This document shows, one piece after another, positions 32,685 through 40,920 of a stretch of DNA of 47,995 bases; the stretch's first letter is position 1; the number at the start of each line of letters is the position of its first letter. Source of the DNA: Actinomycetota bacterium (lineage in GTDB: Bacteria; Actinomycetota; Actinomycetes; Streptosporangiales; Streptosporangiaceae); contig PMSU01000082.1 of assembly GCA_003168255.1 (NCBI GenBank), forward strand, positions 1 to 47,995, written 5' to 3'. Under the pieces are notes generated by a model that saw only the letters and a program-made list of their open reading frames with translations, was not told the origin of the DNA and did no database searches. The translations under genes and the position numbers were made by a program.

Positions 32685-33419
32685 CACCGCTAGCGCGTAA
32701 GACCGGTCAAGACCGCGGCCGCGAGCATAAGCAGCCTCAAAGGCGGCGTCGTGGACGGCTGCGGCTATCGCGGCCTTCGCCCGGATCACTTCCATGCTGG
32801 CAGCGTTGCTGAAGCCCTGCAGCATGTCCGCGAGGCCAAGCAACTCGGCGGCCCTGGCGTGCTCACCGCGGGCAGCGGAAAGCGCGGCGATCCCCTCCAC
32901 CACGGTAGCCATCGTGGGGTTGCTGGGCAGCAGCGACACGGTGATTTCGGCCAGCGTGCCGATGGCGCGCGCGTGCCACCGCGCGGCTTCCGCCAGGTCG
33001 CCTTCCTGCTCGGCGATGCAGCCGAGCTTGCTGTACGTACTGGCCGCCACCGAGGCCATGTCCACCCGCTGCTGCCTGGGCTCGACGATCTCTCGGGCGC
33101 GCTCCAGCAGGCAGCGTGCCCCGGCCAGGTCCCCGTCGCGGCGGGCGATCTCACTGAGCTGCACGTACCCCGACGCCGCGTCGTCATGCTCGCCGATCCG
33201 CTCGGCGCTGCGCACGCCGCACTCGAGGTCCGTACGGGCGCCGTCGATGTCGCCTGACTGGGCGCGGGCCCGGCCCAGCGGTATGCGCATCGTCTCGCCC
33301 CAGTTGGCCGAAACGCCCTCGGCTGTATATCCGCGTGCTTCCTCCAGCGCGCGCACCGCGTCGGCCGGCCTGCCCCGGGCCATCGCGACCTCAGCCAGGC
33401 CGAGCAGGCACACGATCAA
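32676..33419 (-). pseudogene. 3' part of broken AfsR-like regulator (TPR region)
   Basis: Helical tetratricopeptide-like repeats: CLLGLAEVAMARGRPADAVR, ALEEARGYTAEG, YVQLSEIARRDGDLAGARCL, STYSKLGCIAEQEGDLAEAA, RWHARAIGTLAEI. In intact BTAD/NB-ARC/TPR regulators this is the C-terminal sensor region and it would begin ...LGDRWG. The frame is open above the current TTG and reads GGDRWGLIVCLLGLAEVAMA, so the fragment continues upstream and lacks a proper start. It is joined out of frame to the end of the 33416-35011 gene, with which it overlaps by 4 nt. The intact protein would have a stretch of roughly 250-300 residues between the two parts. Confidence 0.75.
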
Positions 33420-35011
33420 TCCCCACCGGTCACCGCCGCCCTGCTGCCGACCGAAAGCAGCGCGAACCTGTCGTCGAGCCGGTCGGCGACCTGGGCAGGC
33501 GTCAGCGCGCGCGCCCGCGCGGCGGCGAGTTCGATGGCCAGCGGAATGCCGTCAAGTGCCCGGCAGATCCGCACGACCGGGCCTACTGTCTCCGCGTCCA
33601 CCGCGAACCCTGGCCGCACGGCGGCCGCGCGGTCGGCGAACAGCCGGACCGCCGGGTAGCCGGCCGCCTCGTCGGCGTCGGCGTCCTGCGGCGGCAGCGG
33701 CAGTGAAGGGACCGGGCACAGGGTCTCGCCGGTCAAGCCCAGCGGCTCCCGGCTGGTCGCCAGGATGCGCACGCCGGCGGCGTCGGCCAGCACCCGCGCG
33801 GCCAGCCGGGCAACGGCGTCCAGCACGTGCTCACAGTTGTCGAGCACCAGCACAAGTCGCTGCGAGGCGACCACGTCGCTCAGCCGGTCCAGTGGCTCCA
33901 TGGCGGCGAGCCGCGCGGCCTCTACCGGGTCGGTCGGCCACGCCAAGTCCTGCGCACCGATGGCCGCCAGCACTGCCTGCGGTACATCGAGCGCATCGCG
34001 TACCGGTGCCAGCGGCACGAACCAGACCCCGTCCGGTACCTGATCCGCGACACGGGCGGCGGCCTCGATCGACAGCCGGGTCTTCCCCGCCCCGCCCGGC
34101 CCGGTCAGCGTAATCAGCCGCGATTCGGCCAGCAGCTTGGCTACCCGGGCAAGCTCGTCGCCCCGGCCCACGAAGCTGGTCAGCTGGGCGGGCAGGCTGA
34201 TGCGGCGCCGCTGGGCCGGCTTTGCCGCCGATGCACCGCCAGCAGCCGACCCCGGTGCCAGGCGACCAGGGGACAGCTCGCCGCGCAGGATGGCCAGGTG
34301 CACGGCGGCCAGCCCAGGCGACGGGTCAACACCGAGCCCGGTGCTAAGTGCCCGGCGGGTGTCCTCGTAGACGCCCAGCGCGTCTGCCTGCCGCCCCGAC
34401 GCGTACAGCGCGCGCATGAGCTGCCCCCGAAGCCGCTCCCGCAACGGGTGCGCGGTCGCCAGCTCCTCGACCTCGGGAACCAGCCCGGCGCCGCGGCCGA
34501 GCGCCAGGTCGGCGTCGATCCGGTCCTCGATCGCCGCCAGCCTGAGCTCGGACAGGCGCGCGATCGTCGCGGTGGCGAAGGGCGCGTCCGCGACGTCCGC
34601 GAGGGCCGGGCCCCGCCACATGTCCAGTGCCTGACGCAGCGTGCGCGCTCCGGCGGCGTTGTCGCCGGCGGCCAGCGCGCCGCGCGCCACGACAACGAGC
34701 TGCTCGAACGCCCGGGCGTCGACCTCGCCGGGAGCAACGGCCAGCCGGTAGCCCGCCGGCCCGTGCTCGATTGTGTCCCGGCCGGCCGTGCTGCGCAGCC
34801 GGGACACCAGCGCCTGAACCGCGTTCGCGGCGTCAGCGGGGCCATCGTCCGCCCACAGATCCTCGGCCAGCCGGTCCACCGACACCGGCCGGCCGTCGCT
34901 GATGGCCAGCCGGATCAGGAAGCTGCGCAGCCGCGCGCCGCCGACCGGCAGGAGCTGCCCGGCGGTATCCCGCACCTCCAGCGGGCCGAGAACGCCGATG
35001 CGCACGCTCAT
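33416..35011 (-). pseudogene. 5' part of broken AfsR/SARP-like regulator (BTAD and NB-ARC ATPase)
   Basis: A 531-residue frame with the domain order of the AfsR/DnrI-type large regulators. The winged-helix DNA-binding domain is at about 1-95 (RIGVLGPLEVRD, LRSFLIRLAISDGRPVSVDR, DAANAVQALVSRLRSTAGRD). The BTAD is at about 95-245 (LRQALDMWRGPALADVADAP, LMRALYASGRQADALGVYED). An NB-ARC ATPase follows from about 280: FVGRGDELARVAKLL, Walker A TGPGGAGKTRLSIE, and LVLVLDNCEHVLDAV. It ends abruptly after DDRFALLSVGSRAAV with TGGD and a stop, where the family continues RHQTL/RHRTL. The sensor region carries on in another frame. A deletion has removed the middle and shifted the frame. Divergent from the operon at 35432. 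Confidence 0.85.
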
Positions 35012-35374
35012 CTCCCTGCCTGCATCAGAGCTGATCGGGACGAGTTCGCGTCGGATACGACGCCTGATCCTTCACGATAACCGCCGTCGCCGCTCATCGA
35101 TCTTCGTCGCGGGCTGAACCGCGACGGCGATCCGTACGTCCGCTAACGTGAGGCACGACAGCCCGGGGCCGCGAACCAAGTTACCGCCCCGGCGGCGGCT
35201 GGCTTCACAACCATGATTAGTCCGAACGTCCAGAGGTCGGACGACAACCAGCGACAGCGTCGCCGCGGCGACGCCCAGCGATGCCTGGGCGGTCGGCTTC
35301 GCCGCTGTGGGCGGTCGGGCTGGGTAGCAGCAGGGGCCGCGATGCGCAAGGAGCACGCACCGCGATAATCGGCT
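35012..35374. other. Intergenic control region between AfsR-like gene and lipid operon
   Basis: A 363-bp gap with no protein-like frame. At its right end GATAAT (35364-35369) sits 7 nt before 35376 and is the best -10 candidate for the operon. It would give either a nearly leaderless mRNA starting at GTG 35375 or a short leader that carries the small ORF at 35400. No clear operator is seen. Confidence 0.4.
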
Positions 35375-35399
35375 GTGAATGTGATCCCATTGGAGAGGT

Positions 35400-35435
35400 A
35401 TGTCAACCCCACCCGGACGGTCGTGCCCATCGTGA
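35400..35435 (+). CDS. Possible 11-codon leader peptide coupled to the methyltransferase gene
   Basis: A short ORF with ribosome site GGAGAGG directly ahead of its ATG encodes MSTPPGRSCPS. Its TGA (35433-35435) overlaps the GTG at 35432 in GTGA, the same coupling found at the junctions downstream. It is a candidate for translational control; it could also be chance, since the methyltransferase frame is open across it. Confidence 0.3.
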   Translation: MSTPPGRSCPS

Positions 35436-36181
35436 ATAGACAGCTGCGGGGCGACGACGTGTCGCGCGCGGTATTCGCTGACCTGCCCGCCCGCTATGAC
35501 CGGCTGGCATACCTGCTGTCGTTCGGCCAGGACCGGCGCTGGCGCGGTGCCGTGATTGACCGCGTCGCTGCCGCCAAGCCGCAGCGGGTACTCGACGTCG
35601 CCACCGGCCCGGCGGGCATCGCACTGGCCGTGGCCGCGCGCACCGGTGCCCAGGTGGTCGGCGTCGATCTGAACGAGCCCATGCTGCGGGCAGGCGTGGC
35701 GAACATGCGGCGCGTTGGCCGCCAAAAGCAGATGGGGCTGGCGGTCGCTCACGCAGACCAGCTCCCCTTCTCCGATGGCAGCTTCGACGCGGTGATCTTC
35801 TCCTACCTGCTGCGCTATGTGGACAACCCGGCCGCCACCGTGGCGGAGCTTGCCCGCTGCCTGCGGCCCGGCGGCACGCTGGCCAGCCTGGACTTCTATG
35901 TGCCGCCGCGTCCGGTGTGGCACGCCTCCTGGCAGCTCTACACCCGTGCGGCGCTGCCGCTGCTCGGCGGGCTGACCGGCGGCCCGGCCTGGCTGCGGGT
36001 CGGCCAGTTCCTCGGTCCCAGCATCTCCGTGCACTACCGGCTGCACCCGCTGGCGGATCATCTAGCGGCCTGGCGCGCCGCCGGAATGCAAGACGTCGAT
36101 GTCCAGCTGATGAGCCTCGGCGGCGGGCTGGTCATGTCCGGCCGCAAGCGCATGTCCGCCAACCCGGGGGTACAAGGATGA
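35432..36181 (+). CDS. UbiE/MenG-like SAM-dependent methyltransferase
   Basis: A 249-residue methyltransferase, similar to the UbiE/MenG (demethylmenaquinone methyltransferase) family. The family lead is recognisable in FADLPARYDRLAYLLSFGQD; motif I is VLDVATGPAGIALAVAARTG, motif II is QVVGVDLNEPMLRAGVANMR, and motif III is ADQLPFSDGSFDAVIFSYLL. The carrier-loop region LARCLRPGGTLASLDFYVPP is followed by helical segments (LLGGLTGGPAWLRVGQFLGP). True MenG has about 230 residues. The start could be GTG 35375 (leaderless), 35432 (coupled to the leader ORF) or 35459 (GGGG site). It is the first gene of a four-gene operon. It probably methylates a polyprenyl-linked ring or lipid, which is inference. 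Confidence 0.85.
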   Translation: MNRQLRGDDVSRAVFADLPARYDRLAYLLSFGQDRRWRGAVIDRVAAAKPQRVLDVATGPAGIALAVAARTGAQVVGVDLNEPMLRAGVANMRRVGRQKQMGLAVAHADQLPFSDGSFDAVIFSYLLRYVDNPAATVAELARCLRPGGTLASLDFYVPPRPVWHASWQLYTRAALPLLGGLTGGPAWLRVGQFLGPSISVHYRLHPLADHLAAWRAAGMQDVDVQLMSLGGGLVMSGRKRMSANPGVQG

Positions 36182-36903
36182 AGGCGCCGCCCCGCCGCGC
36201 GGCGTTCTACGACGTGGGCAGCGGCACGGGCGGCCTGCGGGACTGGCTGACACTGCTGCACCCGCCTTACACCCTCTGGCATCTGTCCTACGTAGCGATC
36301 GGCGCGGCCGTCGTCCCGCACCTGGTGCTCTGGCGGCTGGGCGGCACGCTGCTCGCCTTCTTCCTCGCGGTGGGCGTCGGGGCGCATGCCCTCGACGAGC
36401 TGAACGGCCGGCCGCTCGGAACCGGCATCAGCAGCGCCGCGCTCAAGGTGGCCGCGGCGGTCAGCATCGGTGCCGCGATGGTGGCGGGCGTTGCCTTTGG
36501 CGGGCTGCGGCTGCTGCCCTTTGTCGTCGCCGGCGGCTTGTTCGTGTTCGGCTACAACCTCGAGCTACTCGGCGGCGTGCTGCACAACGACCTGGGATTC
36601 GCGGCCACCTGGGGGGCCTTCCCGGTGCTCGTCGGCGCATACGCCCAGCACTGGACCCTCCCGCCCGCCGCGTGGGTGGCGGCGGTAGCGGCCCTCCTGC
36701 TGTCGCTTGGCCAGCGGTCGCTCAGCACCCCGGCCCGGACGCTGCGGCGCAAAGTAGCGCTGGCGTCGGTCCGGATCACCTACTCCGATGACAGCCAGCG
36801 CGAGCTCGGCCGCGCGGATCTCCTCGCACCGCTGGAGCGGGCACTGCGCGCCTTCGCCTGGGCCGTCAGCGCGCTGGCCGTCGCGCTGGTACTCGCCCGG
36901 TGA
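36178..36903 (+). CDS. Integral membrane protein, UbiA-prenyltransferase-like
   Basis: A 241-residue polytopic membrane protein with about seven hydrophobic segments (VAIGAAVVPHLVLWRLGG, TLLAFFLAVGVGAHALDELN, LPFVVAGGLFVFGYNLELLG, VVAAVAALLLSLG). The first helices and the ALDELNGRPLGTGIS loop at about residues 73-87 resemble the polar Asp-rich loop (NDxxD) of the UbiA superfamily, though the exact motif is not present. The fit is suggestive, not proven. The start overlaps the methyltransferase stop (ATGA), and its stop overlaps the reductase start (GTGA), so it is made with both. It could handle the prenyl chain or hold the enzyme complex at the membrane. Confidence 0.7.
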   Translation: MKAPPRRAAFYDVGSGTGGLRDWLTLLHPPYTLWHLSYVAIGAAVVPHLVLWRLGGTLLAFFLAVGVGAHALDELNGRPLGTGISSAALKVAAAVSIGAAMVAGVAFGGLRLLPFVVAGGLFVFGYNLELLGGVLHNDLGFAATWGAFPVLVGAYAQHWTLPPAAWVAAVAALLLSLGQRSLSTPARTLRRKVALASVRITYSDDSQRELGRADLLAPLERALRAFAWAVSALAVALVLAR

Positions 36904-38189
36904 CCCCGGTCACCTGCTGGGACGTCGTGGTGGCAGGCGCGGGTCCAGCCGGAAGCATCGCCGCGCTGGTGCTGGCCAGGTCGGGCGCGCGCGTCGCCCT
37001 GGTGGACAAAGCCGCCTTCCCGCGCGACAAGGCGTGCGGTGACCTGATCGGGCCGCGCGGGGTACGGCTGCTCGAGGAACTCGCGGTGGCGGTGCCCGAC
37101 GCGGGGACGGGGGCTGATCTGCTGGTGGCCGGGCCTTCGCGGCGGCGTGCCAGGCTGCCTGCGTTCGGCGGAAAAACCTATGCCGATCACGGAATGGTGG
37201 TGCCACGGCGGATCCTCGACGACTGTCTGCGCGCGGCGGCCATAGCGGCGGGCGCGACACCGGTCAGGGCCCGGATCAGCGCCGCCGACCTGGCATCCGG
37301 CGGCTCGGTCACGGCGCTGATCACCAGCGACGGCGGGCGGCTTGAGTCCGACATCGTGATCGGCGCGGACGGGGCGCTCAGCAAGGTGGCTCAGCTCGCC
37401 GGGATGCTCGACCCAGATAACGCGCTGTGGGGCTTCGCGATCCGCGGCTACATCCCGGCACAGGTGCCGCTGCCGCTGCTCATGCTGCTCGACGCGCAGC
37501 CGTGGCGCATCTACCCCGGCTATGGCTGGCTCTTCCCCGGCGCGGACGGGCGGGCCAACGTCGGCATCGGCGTAGGCATGGGCAGGCGGCGGACCCCGGC
37601 CCTGCTGCGGCCAGATCTTGACCGGCTGTGCGCCATCTTGCGGCGGGAGGGCGATATTAGCCCGGACGCACAACCGGGACCCATCGTGGGCGGCTGGCTC
37701 AGGATGGGCGGAACCGGAACCCCGCCAGCGGCAGGCAACGTCCTGCTGGTCGGCGACGCGGCTGGCCTGATCAACCCGTTGCAGGGCGAGGGAATCGCGC
37801 CCGGCATGGTCAGCGCGCGGGCCGCGGCGGAGGCGGTGACCGCCGGCCCGGCCCGCGCGGCCTGCGTGTACACCGAGGTAATCGGCGAGCTGATGCGTCC
37901 GTACATGACCGGTGCGGCGGCGCTACAGGAGGCGATGCTCGCCCGTCCCCGGCTCGCGTCGGCAGCCATGCGCATGCTCACGACCCCGCCGCTGCGCAGG
38001 CTGGTGGCAGGTACCTGGTCGCTGTACTGGAACGGACTGGCGGACGGCGCGGCGCCGCGGCCGTCCGCGCGCAGCGCTGCCCTCGTGCAGACGCTGGCGT
38101 GGCGGCTGGCAAACCGGCCCGAACGGCACGGGCGAGGCGGAACGCTACAGTCCGTCCAGGCCGTCCAGACGCGGAGATCACCGGAATGA
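36900..38189 (+). CDS. Geranylgeranyl reductase family FAD-dependent oxidoreductase
   Basis: A 429-residue flavoprotein of the geranylgeranyl-reductase/digeranylgeranylglycerophospholipid-reductase family. FAD-binding VVVAGAGPAGSIAALVLARS (residues about 9-28), then the family mark FPRDKACGDLIGPRGVRLL (about 41-60), a second nucleotide motif DIVIGADGALSKVAQLAG, and the C-terminal NVLLVGDAAGLINPLQGEGI (about 280-300). In actinobacteria such enzymes reduce polyprenyl double bonds; MenJ saturates the menaquinone side chain. The start GTG overlaps the membrane gene by 4 nt, and the stop overlaps the CoA-transferase start. It probably saturates an isoprenoid in the membrane. Confidence 0.92.
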   Translation: MTPVTCWDVVVAGAGPAGSIAALVLARSGARVALVDKAAFPRDKACGDLIGPRGVRLLEELAVAVPDAGTGADLLVAGPSRRRARLPAFGGKTYADHGMVVPRRILDDCLRAAAIAAGATPVRARISAADLASGGSVTALITSDGGRLESDIVIGADGALSKVAQLAGMLDPDNALWGFAIRGYIPAQVPLPLLMLLDAQPWRIYPGYGWLFPGADGRANVGIGVGMGRRRTPALLRPDLDRLCAILRREGDISPDAQPGPIVGGWLRMGGTGTPPAAGNVLLVGDAAGLINPLQGEGIAPGMVSARAAAEAVTAGPARAACVYTEVIGELMRPYMTGAAALQEAMLARPRLASAAMRMLTTPPLRRLVAGTWSLYWNGLADGAAPRPSARSAALVQTLAWRLANRPERHGRGGTLQSVQAVQTRRSPE

Positions 38190-39493
38190 GCCAGCCACCA
38201 ACGCAGGACAGTGACAGCGCTCGCCCGTCCGGGCCGTCCGGGCCGCCGGGCCTGCCGACCGGGCCGACCAGCCCGTCCGGGCCGCCGGGCCTGCCGACCG
38301 GGCCGACCAGCCCGTCCGGGCCGCCGGGCCTGCTGACCGGGCCGCCGGGCCCGCTGTCCGGGCTGCTGGTCGCCGACTTCGCCCGGGTGCTGGCCGGCCC
38401 CTACGCCACGATGCTGCTGGCCGACCTCGGCGCCGATGTGATCAAGGTGGAGCGCCCTGACGGCGATGACACCCGGCACTGGATGCCGCCCACCAGGGAC
38501 GGCGTGTCCACCTACTACCTGGCGATCAACCGCAACAAGCGCTCGGTCGTGCTCGACCTGCGCGACGAGACCGACCTGGCCGCGGCCAGGGAACTGGCCC
38601 GCCGCGCGGACATCTTCGTGGAGAACTTCAAGCCGGGCGGCCTAGACAAGTACGGGCTCGGCTACCAGGCGGTCAGCAAGCGCAATCCTTCGGTGATCTA
38701 CGCCTCGATCAGCGGGTTCGGCACCGGCGAGGGCGCGGCGCTGCCCGGTTATGACCTCATCGTCCAGGCCATGTCCGGGCTGATGAGCCTGACCGGCGGC
38801 GCCGAAGGCCCGCCCTACCGAGCCGGCATCTCACTGTTCGACGTGATGGCCGGCCTGCACGCGACCATCGGCATCCTGGCGGCCCTGCACCACCGGGGCG
38901 CCACCGGTGACGGCCAGCGGATCGAGGTCAACCTGATGTCTTCGGCCATGTCCGGCCTGGTCAACCAGGCCAGCGCCTATGTGGCGGGCGGGGTCGTGCC
39001 GTTCCGGATGGGGAACTCGCACCCGAGCCTGTTCCCCTACGACGCGCTGCCCACCGGTGACGGCGACCTGATCGTCGCCGCCGGCAACGACTGGCAATTC
39101 GGCCGCCTCTGCGAGATTCTCGGCCTCCCCGAACTGGCCAGCGACCCGCGGTTCGCCCGCAACCCCGGCCGCACCGCCAACCGTGACCAGCTGCGGCCGC
39201 TGCTGATCGCCGAGCTGCGGCGGCACTCGGCGCAGCACTGGTTCCGCGAGCTGATGGCTGCCGGGGTGCCGTGCGGCCCGATCAACACGGTCGACGGCGG
39301 GGTCAGCCTCGCGACCGAACTCGGCCTGCGGCCGATCGTCAGCGCGGGCCAGGGCGAGCAGGCGATCCCCACGATCAGGAATCCGATCGGCTTTTCCGCT
39401 ACCCCGCCCAGGTACGACCTGCCGCCGCCCGAGCTGGATGAGCACGGAGCCGACATACGCGCCTGGCTCGCCGGGCCGGCCGACGACGGGTAA
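38186..39493 (+). CDS. CaiB/BaiF (family III) CoA-transferase with Gly-Pro repeat leader
   Basis: A 435-residue family III CoA-transferase. It starts with a collagen-like Pro/Gly/Ser tract (about residues 12-55, unit SGPPGLPTGPT), then the conserved fold: LLVADFARVLAGPYATMLLA, DLGADVIKVERPDGDDTRHW, NRNKRSVVLDLRDETDLAAA, and the catalytic Asp region near GYDLIVQAMSGLMSLTGG. C-terminal DALPTGDGDLIVAAGNDWQF, CGPINTVDGGVSLATELG and FSATPPRYDLPPPELDEHGA are normal. Family members move CoA between carboxylic acids. The start overlaps the reductase stop (ATGA). In this operon it may activate a fatty or isoprenoid acid as a CoA thioester, an inference. Confidence 0.92.
   Translation: MSQPPTQDSDSARPSGPSGPPGLPTGPTSPSGPPGLPTGPTSPSGPPGLLTGPPGPLSGLLVADFARVLAGPYATMLLADLGADVIKVERPDGDDTRHWMPPTRDGVSTYYLAINRNKRSVVLDLRDETDLAAARELARRADIFVENFKPGGLDKYGLGYQAVSKRNPSVIYASISGFGTGEGAALPGYDLIVQAMSGLMSLTGGAEGPPYRAGISLFDVMAGLHATIGILAALHHRGATGDGQRIEVNLMSSAMSGLVNQASAYVAGGVVPFRMGNSHPSLFPYDALPTGDGDLIVAAGNDWQFGRLCEILGLPELASDPRFARNPGRTANRDQLRPLLIAELRRHSAQHWFRELMAAGVPCGPINTVDGGVSLATELGLRPIVSAGQGEQAIPTIRNPIGFSATPPRYDLPPPELDEHGADIRAWLAGPADDG
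38236..38342 (+). repeat. 39-bp tandem repeat encoding the Gly-Pro leader
   Basis: Two exact 39-bp copies (38236-38274, 38275-38313) and a third partial. Encodes 13 residues per unit at the N-terminus of the CoA-transferase, before the fold begins. Confidence 0.85.
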
Positions 39494-39508
39494 GCCAGGC
39501 CAGGAAGA

Positions 39509-40132
39509 TCACCCGACCGGGTCGCGCACCTGATCGCTATCGTGGCGAGCCTCTTTCCGCACCTCGCGCAGCCGGTGCCAGATGAAGGCGGCGATGGCGA
39601 GCACGACCAGGACCGCGATCGCGTAGCTGGCGATCGAGATGCCGTGGTAGACACTGGTCCACGCGCTGGCCACGCCGTAGCCGACCGAGGCGATCGCCGC
39701 CGAATAGATGGCCGTGCCCAGCAGGCTCAGCAACCCGAACCGCACCGGCGGAATCTCGATGAAGCCGGCCACCAGCGACATGAAGGTGCGCACGAACGGC
39801 AGCGCGCGTCCCACCGGGATCGCCCAGGAACCGCGCCCGGTCGCGAACCGCTCCGCCCGGTCGAGGTCGGCGCGCGTGATCAGGACATAGCGACCGAGCT
39901 TCTCGACCAGTGGCCGCCCGCCGATCCGCCCCACGGCGTAGGAGACGTAGGACCCGGCCAGCTCGGCCAGCGTTCCGATGATGATCACCAGGGCCAGGTT
40001 GAGGTGTCCCTGGTAGGCCAGCACGCCGGCGAAGCCGAAGGTGATCTCTGATGGGATGGGGATGCAGGCGGCCTCGATAAAGGCGAAAAGAATGAGTGCC
40101 CCGTAGCCTGCGTGGACGAGAAAGCTCTCCAT
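39509..40132 (-). CDS. DedA family membrane protein
   Basis: A 207-residue DedA/VTT-domain protein with about five membrane segments. Signature: FIEAACIPIPSEITFGFAGV (pore region with Glu and Pro), GSYVSYAVGRIGGRPLVEKL, FATGRGSWAIPVGRALPFVR (with the conserved RxxP.VR) and AGFIEIPPVRFGLLSLLGTA. DedA proteins act in phospholipid scrambling/homeostasis and envelope stress. It ends 15 bp from the CoA-transferase stop, opposite in direction. A second start is not evident; the ORF begins where the family begins. Confidence 0.93.
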   Translation of the reverse strand: MESFLVHAGYGALILFAFIEAACIPIPSEITFGFAGVLAYQGHLNLALVIIIGTLAELAGSYVSYAVGRIGGRPLVEKLGRYVLITRADLDRAERFATGRGSWAIPVGRALPFVRTFMSLVAGFIEIPPVRFGLLSLLGTAIYSAAIASVGYGVASAWTSVYHGISIASYAIAVLVVLAIAAFIWHRLREVRKEARHDSDQVRDPVG

Positions 40133-40246
40133 GAACCACTGTTGTACCTCATGCCAGCCCCCGCGGCGGCCGGACAGCCGAGCTGACCACGGCGTGCTCT
40201 CGCGCCGCTGCGCTGCGCGGGCTTACACTCGCCCGGAGGTGATTCC

Positions 40247-40489
40247 ATGGACGACTCCGCCGAACGGTTCCTCGAACTGATCCACCAGCTCGAGGAAATC
40301 GCGCACGCCACCACCCCGGAGCAGGCGCACGCACAGTTCGACGAGACAACGCTTCAGGTGTTCTGGAAGAGGTGGCCGGCCGTCTCCGGCTGGGCTGGCT
40401 CGCTGTGGCGGATGCTGTCCCAGGAACTTTCCGTGCCCGCCCAGCCGCACCGCGACCACGAGCTCGATGAGGTCGGGGAGAGTGGCTGA
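40247..40489 (+). CDS. Small conserved-looking hypothetical protein
   Basis: An 80-residue acidic/helical protein (ERFLELIHQLEEIAHATTPE, QVFWKRWPAVSGWAGSLWRM) with Trp-rich middle and no domain that I recognise. The start is strong: GGAGGTGATTCC before ATG 40247. It overlaps the CBS gene at 40467 by a few codons or abuts it, depending on the CBS start, so it is probably co-transcribed. A weak -10 (TTACACT) lies about 20 bp upstream. Function unknown. Confidence 0.65.
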   Translation: MDDSAERFLELIHQLEEIAHATTPEQAHAQFDETTLQVFWKRWPAVSGWAGSLWRMLSQELSVPAQPHRDHELDEVGESG

Positions 40490-40904
40490 GAACGTGGCGC
40501 AGCGCGAGCAGGCCCCGGTCGCCGTGCTGCGGGATCTGATGCACGTGACCCTGCTGACCACCACGCCGGAGACATCACTGACCGAGGCCGCGGCCGGCAT
40601 GGTGCGGGCCAGGGTTGGCTCCGCGGTCGTCATGCAGGGATCGTTCCTGGCCGGCATCCTGACCGAGCGGGACGTGCTGCGGGCCGCTGCCTCCGCGGAG
40701 GACCTGGCGCGATCCCCGGTGTCGGCCTGGATGACCCCCGACCCGCAATCGGCGAGCCCGGACACTCCAGCCGAGGATGCCGCCCAGATCATGCTGCTGA
40801 ACGGCTTCCGGCACCTCCCCGTGGTCGACGGCCGTACCGTGCTCGGCGTGGTGAGCCTGCGAGACCTGTTCGGCTCCAGGATCCGCCGCCCGGCGGCGGG
40901 CTGA
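40467..40904 (+). CDS. CBS-pair domain protein
   Basis: A 145-residue protein with two CBS repeats: LRDLMHVTLLTTTPETSLTE / MVRARVGSAVVMQGSFLAGILTERD... and PVSAWMTPDPQSASPDTPAE / AQIMLLNGFRHLPVVDGRTVL... Both end in the expected (T)ERDVL and SLRDLF helices. CBS pairs bind adenosine nucleotides such as AMP, ATP or SAM and regulate partners. The exact start (ATG 40467, GTG 40482 or GTG 40494) is open, as all lie near the end of the preceding gene; GGGGAG is best placed for GTG 40494. It is co-directional with murB, 16 bp away. Confidence 0.85.
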   Translation: MRSGRVAENVAQREQAPVAVLRDLMHVTLLTTTPETSLTEAAAGMVRARVGSAVVMQGSFLAGILTERDVLRAAASAEDLARSPVSAWMTPDPQSASPDTPAEDAAQIMLLNGFRHLPVVDGRTVLGVVSLRDLFGSRIRRPAAG

Positions 40905-40920
40905 GAGACCCACGGGCGCG

